Shown here piece after piece: positions 1 to 13,700 of a stretch of 64,000 bases of DNA (position 1 is its first letter; each line of letters opens with the position of its first letter). The DNA is from Axinella damicornis (taxonomy: Eukaryota; Porifera; Demospongiae; Axinellida; Axinellidae). The notes under the pieces were generated by a model. That model was given only the letters and a program-made list of their open reading frames with translations, was not told the DNA's origin and did not search any database. The stretch spans positions 12,177,467 through 12,241,466 of the forward strand of contig OZ007513.1 of NCBI GenBank assembly GCA_963931865.1. Direction: 5' to 3'. Both the position numbers and the translations under genes were made by a program.

Positions 1-153
1 GCTCTGCGTAAACTCCATACCCGTGTAAAAATTTGTATCTTGTATGAACGATTGTGTCAAGTAAACAGTCAAGCAATGTAGTGCCCCAAAAAGCAGTGAC
101 TGCTTTATTTTGAGGTTGACCTGAGCAGATTATTTCTTTTGTCTTCCTTGCAG

Positions 154-3122
154 CTTGTGCTGACTGCAGGATCTCCCATATATCGTGGGTACCTGGCGAA
201 CGTGGACTGTCGCTGGGACGTTATAGCTGCTGCTGTGGATGATCGGACTCCCGGGGAAAGGGGAATTGAGGTGTGGTAGTGACTCCAGAACCCGTTGTGG
301 AATCTTTGTTGTATCTGTCTGTTGTGTGTTGTTGCATGTATTATACGTAGGCCGATGATGGATAATAGAAATGGATAGATACATAGATGGTTGATAGGTG
401 GATGGATCAATGGATAGATAGTTTGCTTCTACAGTGTAGATGTGAATAGATGGAGAGAGTAGATATATAGATAGGATGTAGGTTGACATACAGCAATCCA
501 CATGTTCACTTTGCTACGCACACACACGCTTAAATCTTACATCTTAATAACATTGTTGTCCGTATCCTTAGCCCCCGAAAAGTGATGAGCTTTTCATTCC
601 CAAGTCACGCTGGGCCACTGCCGAGTGCTTCATAGCATCTGACCTCTACAATGACATCTACGTACCCAACGACCCAGTCCTGTTCCAGCAGCTGAAGGAC
701 GCAGGTAGGTGCCTGGGAATCCTATACTGCAACTGTCTGTGTTGATTGTCATGAATGCCGTGTATAACCAAATTTACAATCAATGATACAAAGATCTGTA
801 GTTAACATTATACTGTTTGTTGCACAATCCGTTTCAGCACCCTCTTTGCAGTTAGTTTCCCTAAACCAGTGGTGTTGAATGAAGTGATTGATGTGATAGT
901 CCATTTACAATGTATGGCACAATGACAGGTGTGGATGATCTCCTGGCCAAGCACATCGCCTACCTGTTCATCAGAGATCCCGTGATGCTGTACGAGTCTT
1001 CCCTGGAACAGGATCCCGAGAACGACACTGACCATTATGAGGTGTTAGTAATGAATAGTTTCAGTGACTGCTATGCACAGTTTTATTAACTGGCACAATA
1101 CCATTCCTCATTCCCAGCTTGCAGGAGTTCAGCATGGTTATTGTATGCAGCCCCTGATATACTGATTGAGGTGTATAGTGATGCCTTCAGACCCATTCTA
1201 TGTATATATCTCAGAAACAGGTCTTAGGGTACTCTGCATGCCTAGACAGTAGGTCTTGCACATTACTGTGTTGTGAATCTTCTTTCAGAACCTTCTGACC
1301 AGCAATTGGCAGAGCATGCGTTTCAAGCTTCCCAAGCCCGAGATCAACGCTGGGTGGAGGGTGGAAGTGAGGACGATGGATGTAAGTCAGTGGAACCTCG
1401 CTAGGGGGGATAACCCTGTTACCCAGGGCACTTCACCACTCCCAACTCTACGGCCCTGCGTTAGAGTCTCACTTGTTTGCATTTGCCCGCGTAGCACCAG
1501 CTGACTGACTCCCAGAACTCAGCATTTGCAGTCTTTGTGATGCTACTGGCCAGGATGATCCTCTCCCTCAAGCCAAACCTCTACATTCCAATGTCGAAGG
1601 TATGGGCATGCAAAGAGCCTCATTCCCAGGAAGTGTACAAGAAACGGACTGGCAACCACCATGACTCAGAAATGTGGCATTACCAATCAAAATTTCAGAA
1701 CAATGTCACATGACAACTGAAAAAATATTTAGCATTGGAATCTCACAGTCACACCCATTCCATTGCATTTGCCGATTTAGTCAATTTTTCGATCATGATA
1801 GTGTAGGCAATGTTTAATTGGTGAAAAGCTTTCATTTGACTTCAGCACCTGGAAAACTCTATTTCTTGTGCACTAAGCCTATATTCGCTGCTTGGATCAG
1901 ATAGAGCACAATTGCCATGTCTGTATATCCGTATACAGTTTTTCTAAGTCACAGAACGTGTTCTCTTATACGGCCTGGAAACGAGGCTGTACTAGTCATG
2001 AGCTCAAGAGTGTTCTAACCAACCTTCATGGCATTTCCTACTTTTCAACTTGAGATTGTGTTGGCAGCCAAAGCTAGCTACATAGATTAAGTATACACCG
2101 TTTCTCTTAAGTGTAATGAAGTCATTGCCCCCAGGTTGAGGAGAACATGAGAAGGGTCCAGCAACTGGATGCAGTACGCAGAGAGAAATTCTACTGCTGC
2201 AAGAATCCGTTCCCTGAGAGGCAGCCCACGGGGGGCCCAAGCGCCCACTACACTGAGTGTGAGCTCATGGATGCTGACACCATCTTCAATGGAAAGGTTA
2301 GTGTGAGTATAAGATACCTATACTGCAAAATTGCACATAGCATAAACGATGCTCCGGAAGATCTGTAAGCTGCACTGTTTTTCGGAAACGTAGCCAGCAT
2401 TCTTTGGAAGAAGTCTTCCATAATATTCAAATGTTCTAATTCTCAGAAGAAGCCTTCTGATTTTCAAGAAGCCTTCGAATTTGTGGCAAAGCTCCACCAC
2501 AAACGCATGTCAGAAAAGCGTTCCAAATCTCAAGACGGGTACTGTATATGATCAGCAGAATAACTGATGCATAATGGATGGCCTTTACTGTGATGGCATA
2601 TGTTGGCCTCCCAAGTGACCCTCCACTCTCTCACCCTTTGCTCACTAGGGAGACTTTCCTGGTCTCGTTCCTCTTGTGAGGAGGTACGTTGACAGCACTG
2701 ATGCAGACGATGCCTCCAGAGCACATATCCTGAGGGTGCTCAAGTTTGTTTCAATGAGAGCATCAGGTAACATCTGTAAGGGTAACTTTAAATTGTTTAT
2801 ATTTCGTGAAAAACCATGATGTAAACGTTAACACTCGCTCAGCTACTTTCCCATTGAGTTGATCCGATGCCGGATCTGGCAAGCTCTCATCCCCCTCATA
2901 CGTAAACTTCCTCCATCGTTGTTTCTATACTCTTTTCCCTATGCAGGAGAGTTGAAGACCACTGCCAGATGGATTCGAGATTTTGTAACAGCCCATCCTG
3001 AGTACAAGCAGGACTCGTCTGTATCGGACAAGATCACGTATGACCTTATTTCTAAAATCAAGGAAGTCGCAGAGGGAGCAATTTCCTGTCCTGAACTGGC
3101 TGGGCCATTAGATTCTGCATGA
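154..3122 (+). CDS. GCLC: Glutamate-cysteine ligase catalytic subunit, C-terminal half (5' end outside window)
   Basis: Eight exons: 154-270, 572-704, 929-1041, 1289-1381, 1495-1599, 2135-2296, 2649-2766, 2947-3122. They join in one frame to 338 codons plus TGA. GCLC catalyses the ATP-dependent, rate-limiting first step of glutathione synthesis in the cytosol. The match to animal GCLC runs co-linearly: [15 protein letters not shown] (exon 1), [18 protein letters not shown] (exon 3), NWQSMRFK and [10 protein letters not shown] (exon 4), [12 protein letters not shown] (exons 5-6), [18 protein letters not shown] (exon 8). Human GCLC has about 637 residues, so roughly the N-terminal 45% lies left of the window. 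Every junction has GT-AG ends and matching phases, so the copy looks functional. It is the only clear + strand gene here and converges on receptor gene 1. Identity is near certain; exon edges were read by eye. Confidence 0.95.
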
Positions 3123-4514
3123 TTGTACTACAAAGATAGTGTGTGTGTTAGCTATGACATACTATATATACTGTGCACTTTTTTCGTTGCTGCTGATTCA
3201 ATGTTTTATTTGGACTGTAGTTGTGTGTTGAAACACTTGTTAGTATGAGGTTGAGTGTACTATACTTCATGCAACATTGGTTAGTGCAATACCTGATAAG
3301 TGAGTAAGGACAGTGTATAAGATCGCCCTATCCTACGTGCATTCAGGTGCACTCTATTGTGGAATGTCACAAAATGCTTTACTTGCAGTGATCAATAATT
3401 TCCTGGTTGAGCTACCATACTCCTGACATGGTCAAACAAACTAGCAAGAGGCTTATCCTTGCTTCCTTGGTCATAATCCAGAGTAAGGATTTCACTCTAC
3501 AATGATTATTGCAACTGAATATGTCAAGGAGCTGTGTGTATATGGAAGCATCCATAACATTGACACTGGCCTTTCCATAATAAAAAACTAGATGCAGCTA
3601 ACCTTTGACCTGTAAATTTTGTAACTGGAATGTCTGCATTCTGTTGAATGTGATGGTGTAGGATTCTCCACATGCAAGAGTTATTGCAGTAGTCCCTTCT
3701 CTGACTAAGTCAGAAGGAATAATCCAGATTGTCTGAGTGGGATTCAGTTCGATCAGTATTATCTTCACATCCGTCTAACAAGACCACACTTACGTATACG
3801 TATCAGTGGTGCTTTAACCTTATATATTGTAAGTATAGGGAAAAATAGTAGGTGAAATAAAGTCAACTGTTAACGGCCGGATTTTGCTGCTCTCATAACA
3901 TTCAACCAACTGAGGTTCCGCCCTCGTGGCAATCTCACGTTTTTCAATTACAAACAACAACTGTGAGCGTTCACGCCCTATATACCCCCTCCACGCATGC
4001 GTACCAACCTCATGGGGATGCCCCACTAATATGAGCGCTACGTTTCTGTCTAATTCCCTCAGCTTTGCTCCAGTCAACCGACAGAAACAACACTTACTTT
4101 TTGTTGTGTCACTGAACTAGTGGCTTGTATAGTCATTGATATGATATCCCTCTCAAGACTGCGCATGCGCAGCAATAAAAGTGATTGGTTGATCTCCAGC
4201 TAGGTACAGTTATGTATAGTTAACTGTATACGTAATAATATAACACCAAGACAAATAAACTAAAAGATAGGGAGAATTTAAAAAAAAGAAGACAAGGGAA
4301 TGTATGTATAGCAAGCTGCCTTGTAACAGTAACAACATAGTAAACACTAACGGGATCACTAGCATTCTAACGGGTTTGTAAATGTGAAGTGTGTAGACGG
4401 AAACAAACTATGTTCTGAGTGACTATAACTGCACTACATATGTAAGCTGTGTAACTAGCTAGTTCTAGAGCAGCATAGGTGCTCAAAGTCAGTAATTTGG
4501 GTCTCCAGATCAGG
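3123..4514. other. Gap between converging genes
   Basis: This is the 3' flank shared by GCLC (+) and receptor gene 1 (-). Besides the pseudo-exon at 3590-3790 it holds one AATAAA on the + strand near 3579-3584, which is far from the GCLC stop and so only a weak poly(A) candidate. A palindromic NRF1-type motif TGCGCATGCGCA lies at about 4160-4171. No credible exon was seen in the rest. Confidence 0.5.
3590..3790 (-). pseudogene. Decayed fragment of an IgGFc-binding domain exon
   Basis: This stretch aligns base for base, with substitutions and small gaps, to about 31650-31830 in receptor gene 2 (the IgGFc-binding exon). Shared blocks include GGAATGTCTGCATTCTGTT and TTCTCCA-ATGCAAGAGTTA, followed by CTAAGTC-GAAGGAAT and GAGTGGGA. 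No open frame is kept and there are no convincing splice sites. It lies on the same strand as, and just downstream of, receptor gene 1. It is probably a remnant of a third tandem copy or of a partial duplication. Confidence 0.7.
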
Positions 4515-4725
4515 TTACTCTGGTTTGTAGTCACCAAACTCAAACCATAAAGCATTATCTGGCTTCTCAGGGGCTATGTCATTATTGTTAATACACAGCT
4601 TGGGATGGGAATCGTCAGCAAATGTGGTTTCAGCCTCTGGGTCGTCCATGATGACATCTTCATCCACGTACAGTGGATTGGTGATAATCCTTATGCTCGG
4701 TTCTGAATCCAGCCTAGTTGGAGAA
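4515..4725 (-). CDS. Receptor gene 1: cytoplasmic tail exon with NPLY motif
   Basis: The last exon enters in phase 2 and ends at TAA (4517-4515), giving a tail of about 75 aa including the basic membrane-flanking residues. It contains ITNPLYVDEDV, an NPxY motif of the type read by PTB-domain adaptors or used for endocytosis. It also has a highly acidic stretch and ends FGDYKPE. No kinase or other enzyme domain is present, so signalling would need partners. The NPLY motif recurs in receptor gene 3. Confidence 0.85.
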
Positions 4726-7700
4726 CTGGAGAGGGAATCAAAATGCAGCAGAAAGTACATGACGGGAATGACTTGATTTTACTCACACAGATGAATGTAA
4801 CAACATCCTCATTGATTAAGATTGCAAAACTCAAACGTCTGATGCTCCATCATTGTTGCAAGATGCTGACCTGGGAGGTTCGTCTTTCTTATACTTCCCC
4901 CACCAGAAGAGAACAGCCCCCACGATGACAGCAACAATGATAAGGACAACGATGATTCCAGTAATGAGGCCGATGATCCAATAGTAGTAGTTGCCAGGTG
5001 AAGCAACGCTGCCTACAGTCGAACAGTCGTAGTTTAGACAGGTTTTGGCCCCCACAACCCGAAGACTTTCTCCATCCACACCAACATTGTTTGTCGTGTT
5101 AGCCCAGCGACGTATATCATCAGCAATTGATTCGCTGGTACCAGTGCCGACAACATCAGCTCGGAAGATGATCATAGTTGGATCACTGGAATCACAATCC
5201 CACCTGCCATTAGTAATGTGATCTGGGGTGAAGTCACAGCGGCATATCAATCTTACACCAGATGCAACTTGGTCCGTCAGGGCTGCCATTTTTTCTGAGC
5301 TGTGGTCAGTCTGTTGAGAGCAGAGCACATAATAATAATTCAAATGAGAGCCTTACGTACACATGACTCATTAAGCTATATAGCTACAATGTGTCGGAGA
5401 TGGTATCAAGATGTAGCTAGTTACCTGCATGCTTCTTGCAGCAGAGTTATATCCCCGCATTAATGTTGTAGCTATATACTTGTAGCTATGACAAATGATA
5501 AAACCTTACAATCCAGGAGCTGCAGTCAGTAACCCCAGATAAGGAGATCTGGACAGTGGTTGTTGCTGCAACTGCACACGGAGAAAGCAGACCATTGAAA
5601 CATCATGCCATGCTTTTGTTCAACCAAAATCATCACAAAGGAAACCAGTTGGTTTAATAAGTACACACCCTACCAGGCAGACTTTGCCCACCAGTTGTCT
5701 TAACTCCTGGCATGTTTATTTCTGGGTAATTATCAGCAAGTGAAGAGCTATATATACTGAAATCATGCCATTAACTTACCTAGAATTGTAGCAGGGATGC
5801 CATACGGCCCAGTTCCAGCACTTGTCGTGGCAGCAACTGCCACACAGTAGCCACTAGTGGGATCAAGCCCAGCTATACTAAGAGTAGTAGCAGGAGTTGT
5901 CTTGGCCGTGACCAACCAGGAATTAGCGTTTGAAGCTGAACAGTGTTCTGTTTGAAATGCCGTAGGTCTATACTTCACGGAATAAGAAGTGACGTTACCA
6001 CGAGCAATGTCATTGCCTAATGCTGCCCATGTCACAATGGCTGTAGTAGCATTGGTTCGCACTGTTCTGATGATAGTTGGACCAACAAGTGGTACTGTGA
6101 AATAGAACAAAGGTGACTAATAAAGTTGTCAGGGTTATGACAGGGTTAGTGTTATCCTTGCATTAGTCAAGGTTCCTTTCATTTAGGTGGTTGCTAAGCT
6201 TATTGTGCATACTAAACAGGCTACAAGCAACTTATTTGTACTGGCACAGCAAGAACTGCACGCTGGTGGCAGTGCAATATCTATAGACAATGTACTAACT
6301 ATAGTGTAAAAGCTTCAGTGGGTGTGCACATACACATATATAGCAGGTCCAGTCGTGATTTTGATGAGATATTAATAATCTGAATCAAAGGAATGGCCTA
6401 TTGTTTTATACCTTGCTCCTGAGTGAAGGTGGTACGACTATCCACCAAGACAGAGACTCCACAGATAGTTGCAGTGAGGTTCACTTGGTAGGGAACACTT
6501 TGAACTGCAAACGACATAAGGGTAAAGTGATGACAGACTATAAAATGCGTCTGCACAATATTTTACTATTCACAGGACCCTCAGGAAGACCGGCATACTT
6601 GCCGATGAGGCATTTCCTGTTGCAAATTAAAATTTTATCTATCTATCTAAAAATCAGGTTCAGAAACAGACTTGTCTGACTGAGCCCAACATGTACACAA
6701 CAGTGATACTAGCTAGTGGTATAGTCTGCATATTTAACCAACCTAGTCCACTGAAAGTGACTGAAGTTAGAGCCGTTGGACCCACAAATGACCGGCGTAC
6801 AGCAAGGTAAGGGTCAGGAGTGCTCTGGCTCTCCACAGTGATATCAAGGTGCATCAGGCTCTGGTTACGTACGCTGGCTGGGATGCTCCACTCGACTGAG
6901 ATTTGATCATCAGACTGTGCTGTGACATTGACAGTGATCTCATAGCCAGGAACTGCAAAGGAGAGTGATTTGGGAAGGGAATAATAGATTCATTACATTT
7001 GCAGGTTTATCCATATTGCATCTGCAGGAGTATACCTATAGTAGTCCATGCATGACTTAGAAATGCTGAAACGACATCTATGTAACATGCATTACAGTTT
7101 CTCTTGCCAACAGTATTATTGCATGTAATTCCTTGCACAGTGGAAAACATACCATTAATTTTGGGGAGTGTGGTGACGGAATAAGACCCAGATGATACAG
7201 GACCATAGCCAATGGTGTACGGCATGACGCTCCAACTGTAAGTGCTGCATGGTATCAGGGAGCCAACCATCAAACGAGAAGCAGTGGTGTTGTAGACCGT
7301 TGTCTGCCCAGTCAGGTCCTCATGCAGTGATACTGTATATAGCCTGAGGATCCCGTTCAACTGATCAGAGGATGGAGGTTGCCATGACAACTGCAAGGCT
7401 GTTGAATTGACCGCAGTACCTTGCAGTCTGGTTGCCGGTCCAATGGGCACTATAATACAGTGATAGAGTAAGCTGTCAGATTCTCTTCAAGTAATGACTC
7501 CAAAATTTATAATTTGTGCAACCTCAAACTCTCTAGTATGTAATAATGTTCATCATGGATGCGTAGAGAGCTGGGTGCGTTGTTCTAGTGAAATGATAGG
7601 TAGCATAAGCCACACTACTTCACACAGCATGTACTGGGGATTGCCTGACAGACTCCATCCCCATTTCTAGGCTTTTTGCACTGATTTTGCACTGTACGTA

Positions 7701-10700
7701 GCTAGCCACTGCAAAAGTAATAAAATGTGGATGGTATGTCCTGGGAAAGAAGCTAGATAGTTCTGAATGACTGCTTGGAGATGAGTGCAAAATTGCTAAA
7801 ATTACTGAGCAATGTGCATATAAAGTCCTTACCATCTTCAAGAGTCCTGATTGTAACTGGATCGGTTGCTAGGCCATGTCCAACCCTTGTTCCAGCAGCT
7901 ATGGAGCAATGATAGTCATAGTATGGGTGCAACTGTTCAATGACGAGTTCAGCAAATTCTCCTTCCCTTTGATATGTCAAGGTATTGTTTGACTGTGCCT
8001 CAATAAACACAACTGTATAACTTGTAATGACTCCATTCTGTCCGTCAAGAGCAGGTGGCCTCCATGACACCAAAACCGATCTTGAACTAAGAACTTGCAG
8101 GGTGAAATTTTCCGGTGGGGCAGTTGGAACTGCAGCAGCAAAAGTTGAAATGTTTTACAGAATATAAACAGCAACAAAATTGACAACTGCATCACTAACT
8201 GTTTAACTAAGAGTCCACACTAACAATCTTCATTGAATTATCAATTAAGCCGAGATGCAACAATATAGTAGTCTCATGCGTGCAGCTCAAGGAGTTGTAA
8301 CTAAGATACTCGATCCTATTCTCAGCCATATTATTCTCAGGCTTGGGAGCGAGGCAACTATAGTGATTTTGATGTAGTTTATGTGTGGACAGTTATGTGA
8401 TTTATGGCAAGTAGTGAACTAAAGGAAATGTGGTTCAGTGACTTTTTCATTTGTAGCCTTGCTTTCAAGCATCCATACATTACTGCAACATATGGAAGCA
8501 ACGGTATACATTGTATATAATAAAGAGGTTATGTATGCATTAACTGGTTATAGTGAACTTACCATCTTCAGGCATCTGTACAGTATGCAGTTGGCTGTAT
8601 GGGCCAGGGCCAATGGTTACAGCGCTGATAACCAAACTGTACACGTAATGTGGATGAAGGTCTTCTACTGTCAATGTGGTATCACTGACGCTAGCCAGAT
8701 GCCAAAGCATATCTGTTTCAGCTACTGAAATGTTGATAAAGTATGTTCGGATTTCACCGTTCTGCTGTGCTACTAGAGGTGGTTCCCATGAGAGTCGAAG
8801 GGATCTGGAGTCAACTGCGAGTGCTTCAATGTTGCGTGGAGTGCCACTGGGTACTACAGGAAATGAGGACAGGAAAGATTCCGATTTTAGCAAATGCAGC
8901 ATTGTAAACTTGACCACATGTTTTGGACTTGCTTACTGTAGTTTTAAATACTGAAGTGAGGAATCTTCGATATTTAGCTCATTCTAGTGGTGGAGATAGT
9001 CAGCAAACTGAGCTCGAGATTACACAGAATCTTTATTCAAGGGTTGCATGCGGGGTAGTAGCTGGTTGTTAAGTCATTACGTTGATAGCAATAAACCAAT
9101 GATCATTATAACACATTGCTTACCATCCTCATGCGTTTGCAGAATATACTCATTTGCAAATGGTCCCCGGGAAGTTGTTACGGCTGCTACGGCAAAGTGA
9201 TAGTAATAGAATGGGTGCAAGTTCCCGACGTTTAGCTCATTGCTGGTAGTGTCCCTGGTGAAGTTCCTCCCCGTGTCTACTTCTTGAATTGTAACGATGT
9301 AGCTTCGTATCACACCATTTTGCAGAGATGCTTCAGGAGGGTTCCAACTGAGGCTAACGAAACTTGATGTGACTGTAAGGTGAGTAATGTCAACAGGAGG
9401 TCCACTTGGAGCTGCAGCAAAAGGAATTTGTACTGTAGTCAAGCCAACATAAACAATATGTTACATTGAACCAACTACAACAGACAAGAGTAATATGCTT
9501 CTGGTCATTATCATAACCCTCTGTAGCTGCCTTACCATCTTCCATTGTCATCACTGATAGTGCTTGACTGTATGGTCCCGTGGCCACAGTGGTCTGTGCA
9601 GCTACAGCAATAGCATATGCAGTGAATGGTTTCAGTGAATTCACAATACGGCTTGTGGTGGACGAAGTCAACTGAATTGTGATGCTGTCTTCAATAGCTG
9701 TCACACTTATGCGATACCCTGTAATAACTCCATTGCGACCTGCTGGTAGTGGTGGTTCCCAGGTTACATTGAGAGAACTGGAAGTCAAGTTGCTAAGAAC
9801 AACATTGACAGGTGGGCTCGAAGGTGCTGTGGATGACGCATATAACAAGATAATAATTTGTTACATTTGTTCTTAGCAGAGAATATGTTTACCTGCTTCC
9901 AATGTTGTCACAGAGAAGGGTGTGGACTGAGGGCCAATGCGCACAGTTGAGGCAGCAACCGTACTCACATAAGTGTAGAATGGATGAAGGAAGTTTACCA
10001 AAATGTGATTAACTGGTGACGTAAGCTGGAACTGCCTCCCGGTGTCCTCTTCGATAATATTTACAAAATACTGGCGAATTATTCCATTCCGATCGTCAGA
10101 TGGCGGACTCTGCCATATTAGATGGAAGCTTGAATTTGTGACACTACTGGTGGATAACAATACTGGAGGACTGGAGGGTGCTGTTGATGAAAATACATGC
10201 AGTTGAAGGCCGCTGCCAAATGTGACGTAAACTACTCTTGTTTATAATTTTTACTTACCATCTTCTGGCATTTCCAGACTGACTGGGGCTGTAAAGGGAC
10301 CGATGTCAATTGTTACTGCTGCAACTATGCAGCTATAGGTGTAGTATGGATGCAGTGAAGAGAGAGTAATAGTGGTGGTTGCCGTGACAACAAAAAATAT
10401 TGTTCCTGTCTCTGATTCTGTAACATTTGCAGTGTAATTGACTATTATCCCATTCTGATTATCCAGTGGCGGTGGCTGCCAGCTCAGTACAAGTGTGGTT
10501 GAGTTTTCTGAACGGGCCTGCACCATTTGCGGTGGTGCAGTGGGGGCTGCGGAAACAATAATGACAACCAGTTCAACTTGCACAACAACATTAAGGTATG
10601 TGTGCCATTACCTACAACCAAACCAGCAGGGTGATTTGTACATGCAATGCTGCATATACAATTCTACCATTTTCCAAACCATCAGCACTGCACCTCCAGG

Positions 10701-13700
10701 TACTGTTCTGGAACTCAGCCTTGCCAGTACCACTGCTGGAGTTTATCCAATGTTTCTAGCTGCTTTATGAAACAGAGCTACCTTGTCTGCACAGCATTAG
10801 TGCATATATTTCAGTCTACATAATGTCATGTACGGGATTAGTGTCGTTCCCAGGCCGTGTAGGTGACATGGCCTGGGAACGAGGCTGGTATGGGATAAGC
10901 CTCTTCTCCCTCTCATAACAATGCTTACCATCTTGTGGTGTCTGAACACTCAGTACTGCCGTTGAAGGACCAGTTTCAATCGTGCGGGCAGCAACGGTAC
11001 AGAAATACGTTGAGTAGGGTTTGAGCCCAGAGATGGAGACATGGGTTTCAACGGTGATGATGGTCTTTTCCCTCCCAATAACGTCGACTATTGTGACTGC
11101 ATACTTGCGTATGATACCATTCTGCATGTCTAGAAGTGGAGGATCCCATTCCATGTAAATCGATCTTGAGTCCAGTTCTCTGGCTTGGAAGTAGACTGGC
11201 GGGCCAGATGGTGCTGGAAAACCATACAATAAGGAGCATTCAGTGTACACTACGATGGCTCCTTCTCGACAAACCAGAGAAAGCATACACAGTATTTATT
11301 GTTGATTAATACTATGGGGACAATTTGGAAACATGACGGATATATAACAACACGCAACTTCACTAGTAAGATTTTCTTGGAAGGTGTGTGAATATATAGC
11401 TACTGGCAATAAGAGAAATGGGCGAGGGTGTCCTGTTAAAACCTACCATCTTCTTCCGTCCTGACGGTGAGTGTGGTGCTGAAAGGGCTGGCAGCAATAG
11501 TCACTGCAACAATGGTGCAGTTGTATATGTAGTACGGATGTAAGGGACCAACGACAATGCTGGTGTTGTCAGTAGACAGCTGAGTTATCTTTCCAGTTCT
11601 TATTTCTGTAATGTTCACCCTGTATTCACGAATCTTGCCATTTTGGTCTTCCGGTGGCTGCCACATTAGGTGAATGTGCGTGGAGTTCAGAGCATTTCCT
11701 GAAGTGTTACTTGGGTGAGAACCTGGGACTGTGGGGATATGACGTATGAAAGGTTTAAGGAACATGCATCGCACTACGCAAATATTTGAGAAGCTGTTAG
11801 CACAGAAGAATTTTCTTGACTCACATAGATTAAAGTTGTAAAGCATTATTTCATTCATGATTGACACAGCATATTATCTTGGTCTGCAATTCTACTACTG
11901 AAATCTGTCTTCAAACAGATGTGTGCACGCTGCTGGTGATTAGTGTCATTATTTGAATTATCAAACAGTTTCAGCTATGTACCTAGCCTCGTTCCCAGTC
12001 CCACGCCCAGCTTTTCGTTGCTTACAGTATGCTTTACCGTACTGCAAGCGACGAAAAGCTGGGCGTGGGACTGGGTACGAGGCTACTATGTACCTGCTTC
12101 AGGTGTCCGGATGGAAATGCCTCTACTGAATGGTCCACTGCCTACTACAGTAGATGCAGCGACAATGCAAAAGTAGGTCGTGTATGGTGTGAGTGCAGTC
12201 ACATTCACTGATTCTGAGCCAGAGGTGAGCTGTATTTGTTCACCCGTCTCTACGCCAGTGACATTTATAACATAGCTTAATATGATCCCATTCCGGTCTT
12301 CAGGTGTTGGAGGATCCCAGATAACGTAAATGCTTCTTGAGTCATTGACATTAGCTGCAACAGCCTGTGGCGGACCACTGGGAGCTGTGAGGAAAACAAT
12401 GAGAAACAAAATCACTAGTACTAATAGTGGATTAGTAACGGTACTAGACCATGAGTGCTCTAGGACTCACAAAATCGTACAAAATTCCTGCATTAAGATG
12501 CTCGTATATCATCTGTGCCCAGCATCCATGATTATTACATAATCAGTAAGTACATACATGTGATTCAAGTCTATTTGTGAATACAAGCTGTATATACAAA
12601 TTGCATATGTATACACCCATTGACATGCATCACTAGATACAAACGCTTACTGTCTTGAAAAGTCATTATAGTAAAGATGTTGGTGTACGGCCCATCTCCA
12701 ATTGTAGTTGAAGCTGCTATGGTGCAATCGTACGTGTAGTAAGGGTGCAGTGATGTCACATTCGCAGAAGTGGTAGTGGAGGAATGAAGAATTGATCTTC
12801 TTGTTTCAACTTCAGTTAAGTTGATCTTGTATTGTGTTATGATGCCATTTTGTGTGTCAACAGGTGGTGGATTCCAGTGTAACGAAATTACACTTGAGCT
12901 CAGGGCGTGTCCATTTTGGGCCAGCGGAGGGCTACTGGGAACTGGAAACAAGGAATAGTGGAAATGATATAATAGTACATCACAAGAAGTAGTATACTGG
13001 AGATTACTGGTGAAAACAAGAGATTACTAGAGATTACTAGAGATTACTGGGTCCATTGAAAACACTTACCATCCTGATGGGTCAGCAGCGTGAGAACAGC
13101 ACTGAATGGGCCCGTGCCTACACTTGTTCTTGCAGCAATAATGCAGTAGTATGTTGTGAAAGGAAAGAGCGCATCCAGTGTTAGGTGCACCGTATTGGAC
13201 GCATACTGCAGTGTAACTTCAGTGTTTGTTACGTTAATCACATAGCCAGTGATGACTCCATTGCTGTCCTCAAGGTTGGGTGGATCCCAAGAGAGAAGTG
13301 CCATTCTTGGAGACATAACGGTAGCGCTGACATTTTGAGGAAATCCATTCGGCACTGAGCAACGAAAGAGATGACAATTTTGTTGTTACAACTTGCTAGA
13401 CTTTCACTCCACAGTTAGTATACAGAAGCAAAAAGTAAAATCTTATTTGAAGCTGGCTTGTTGGAACCAGTTTCAAAACTCTTCTGAACGTCAGGAGAAC
13501 AGAGCACAACCATATATTAGAATCAGCTCTCATTCCTTACAGGGTATAAATTGGGGCAGATGAAACAGACAGAACATGCAGCCCTCAGAATTCTTAGCGA
13601 AACCTTTGTACACAAAAGCCCTGCTATAGCTTAGCAAAGCAGTTTACGAGTTGTTAACTCTGTGTGATGGCGTTTGCCAGTGTGGTCTTAGCAAGAAAAT

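Noticed and set aside
1..153. Upstream GCLC exon at the left edge
   Set aside because: The sequence before the acceptor at 153 has stops in the relevant frame and no match to GCLC; it is intron.
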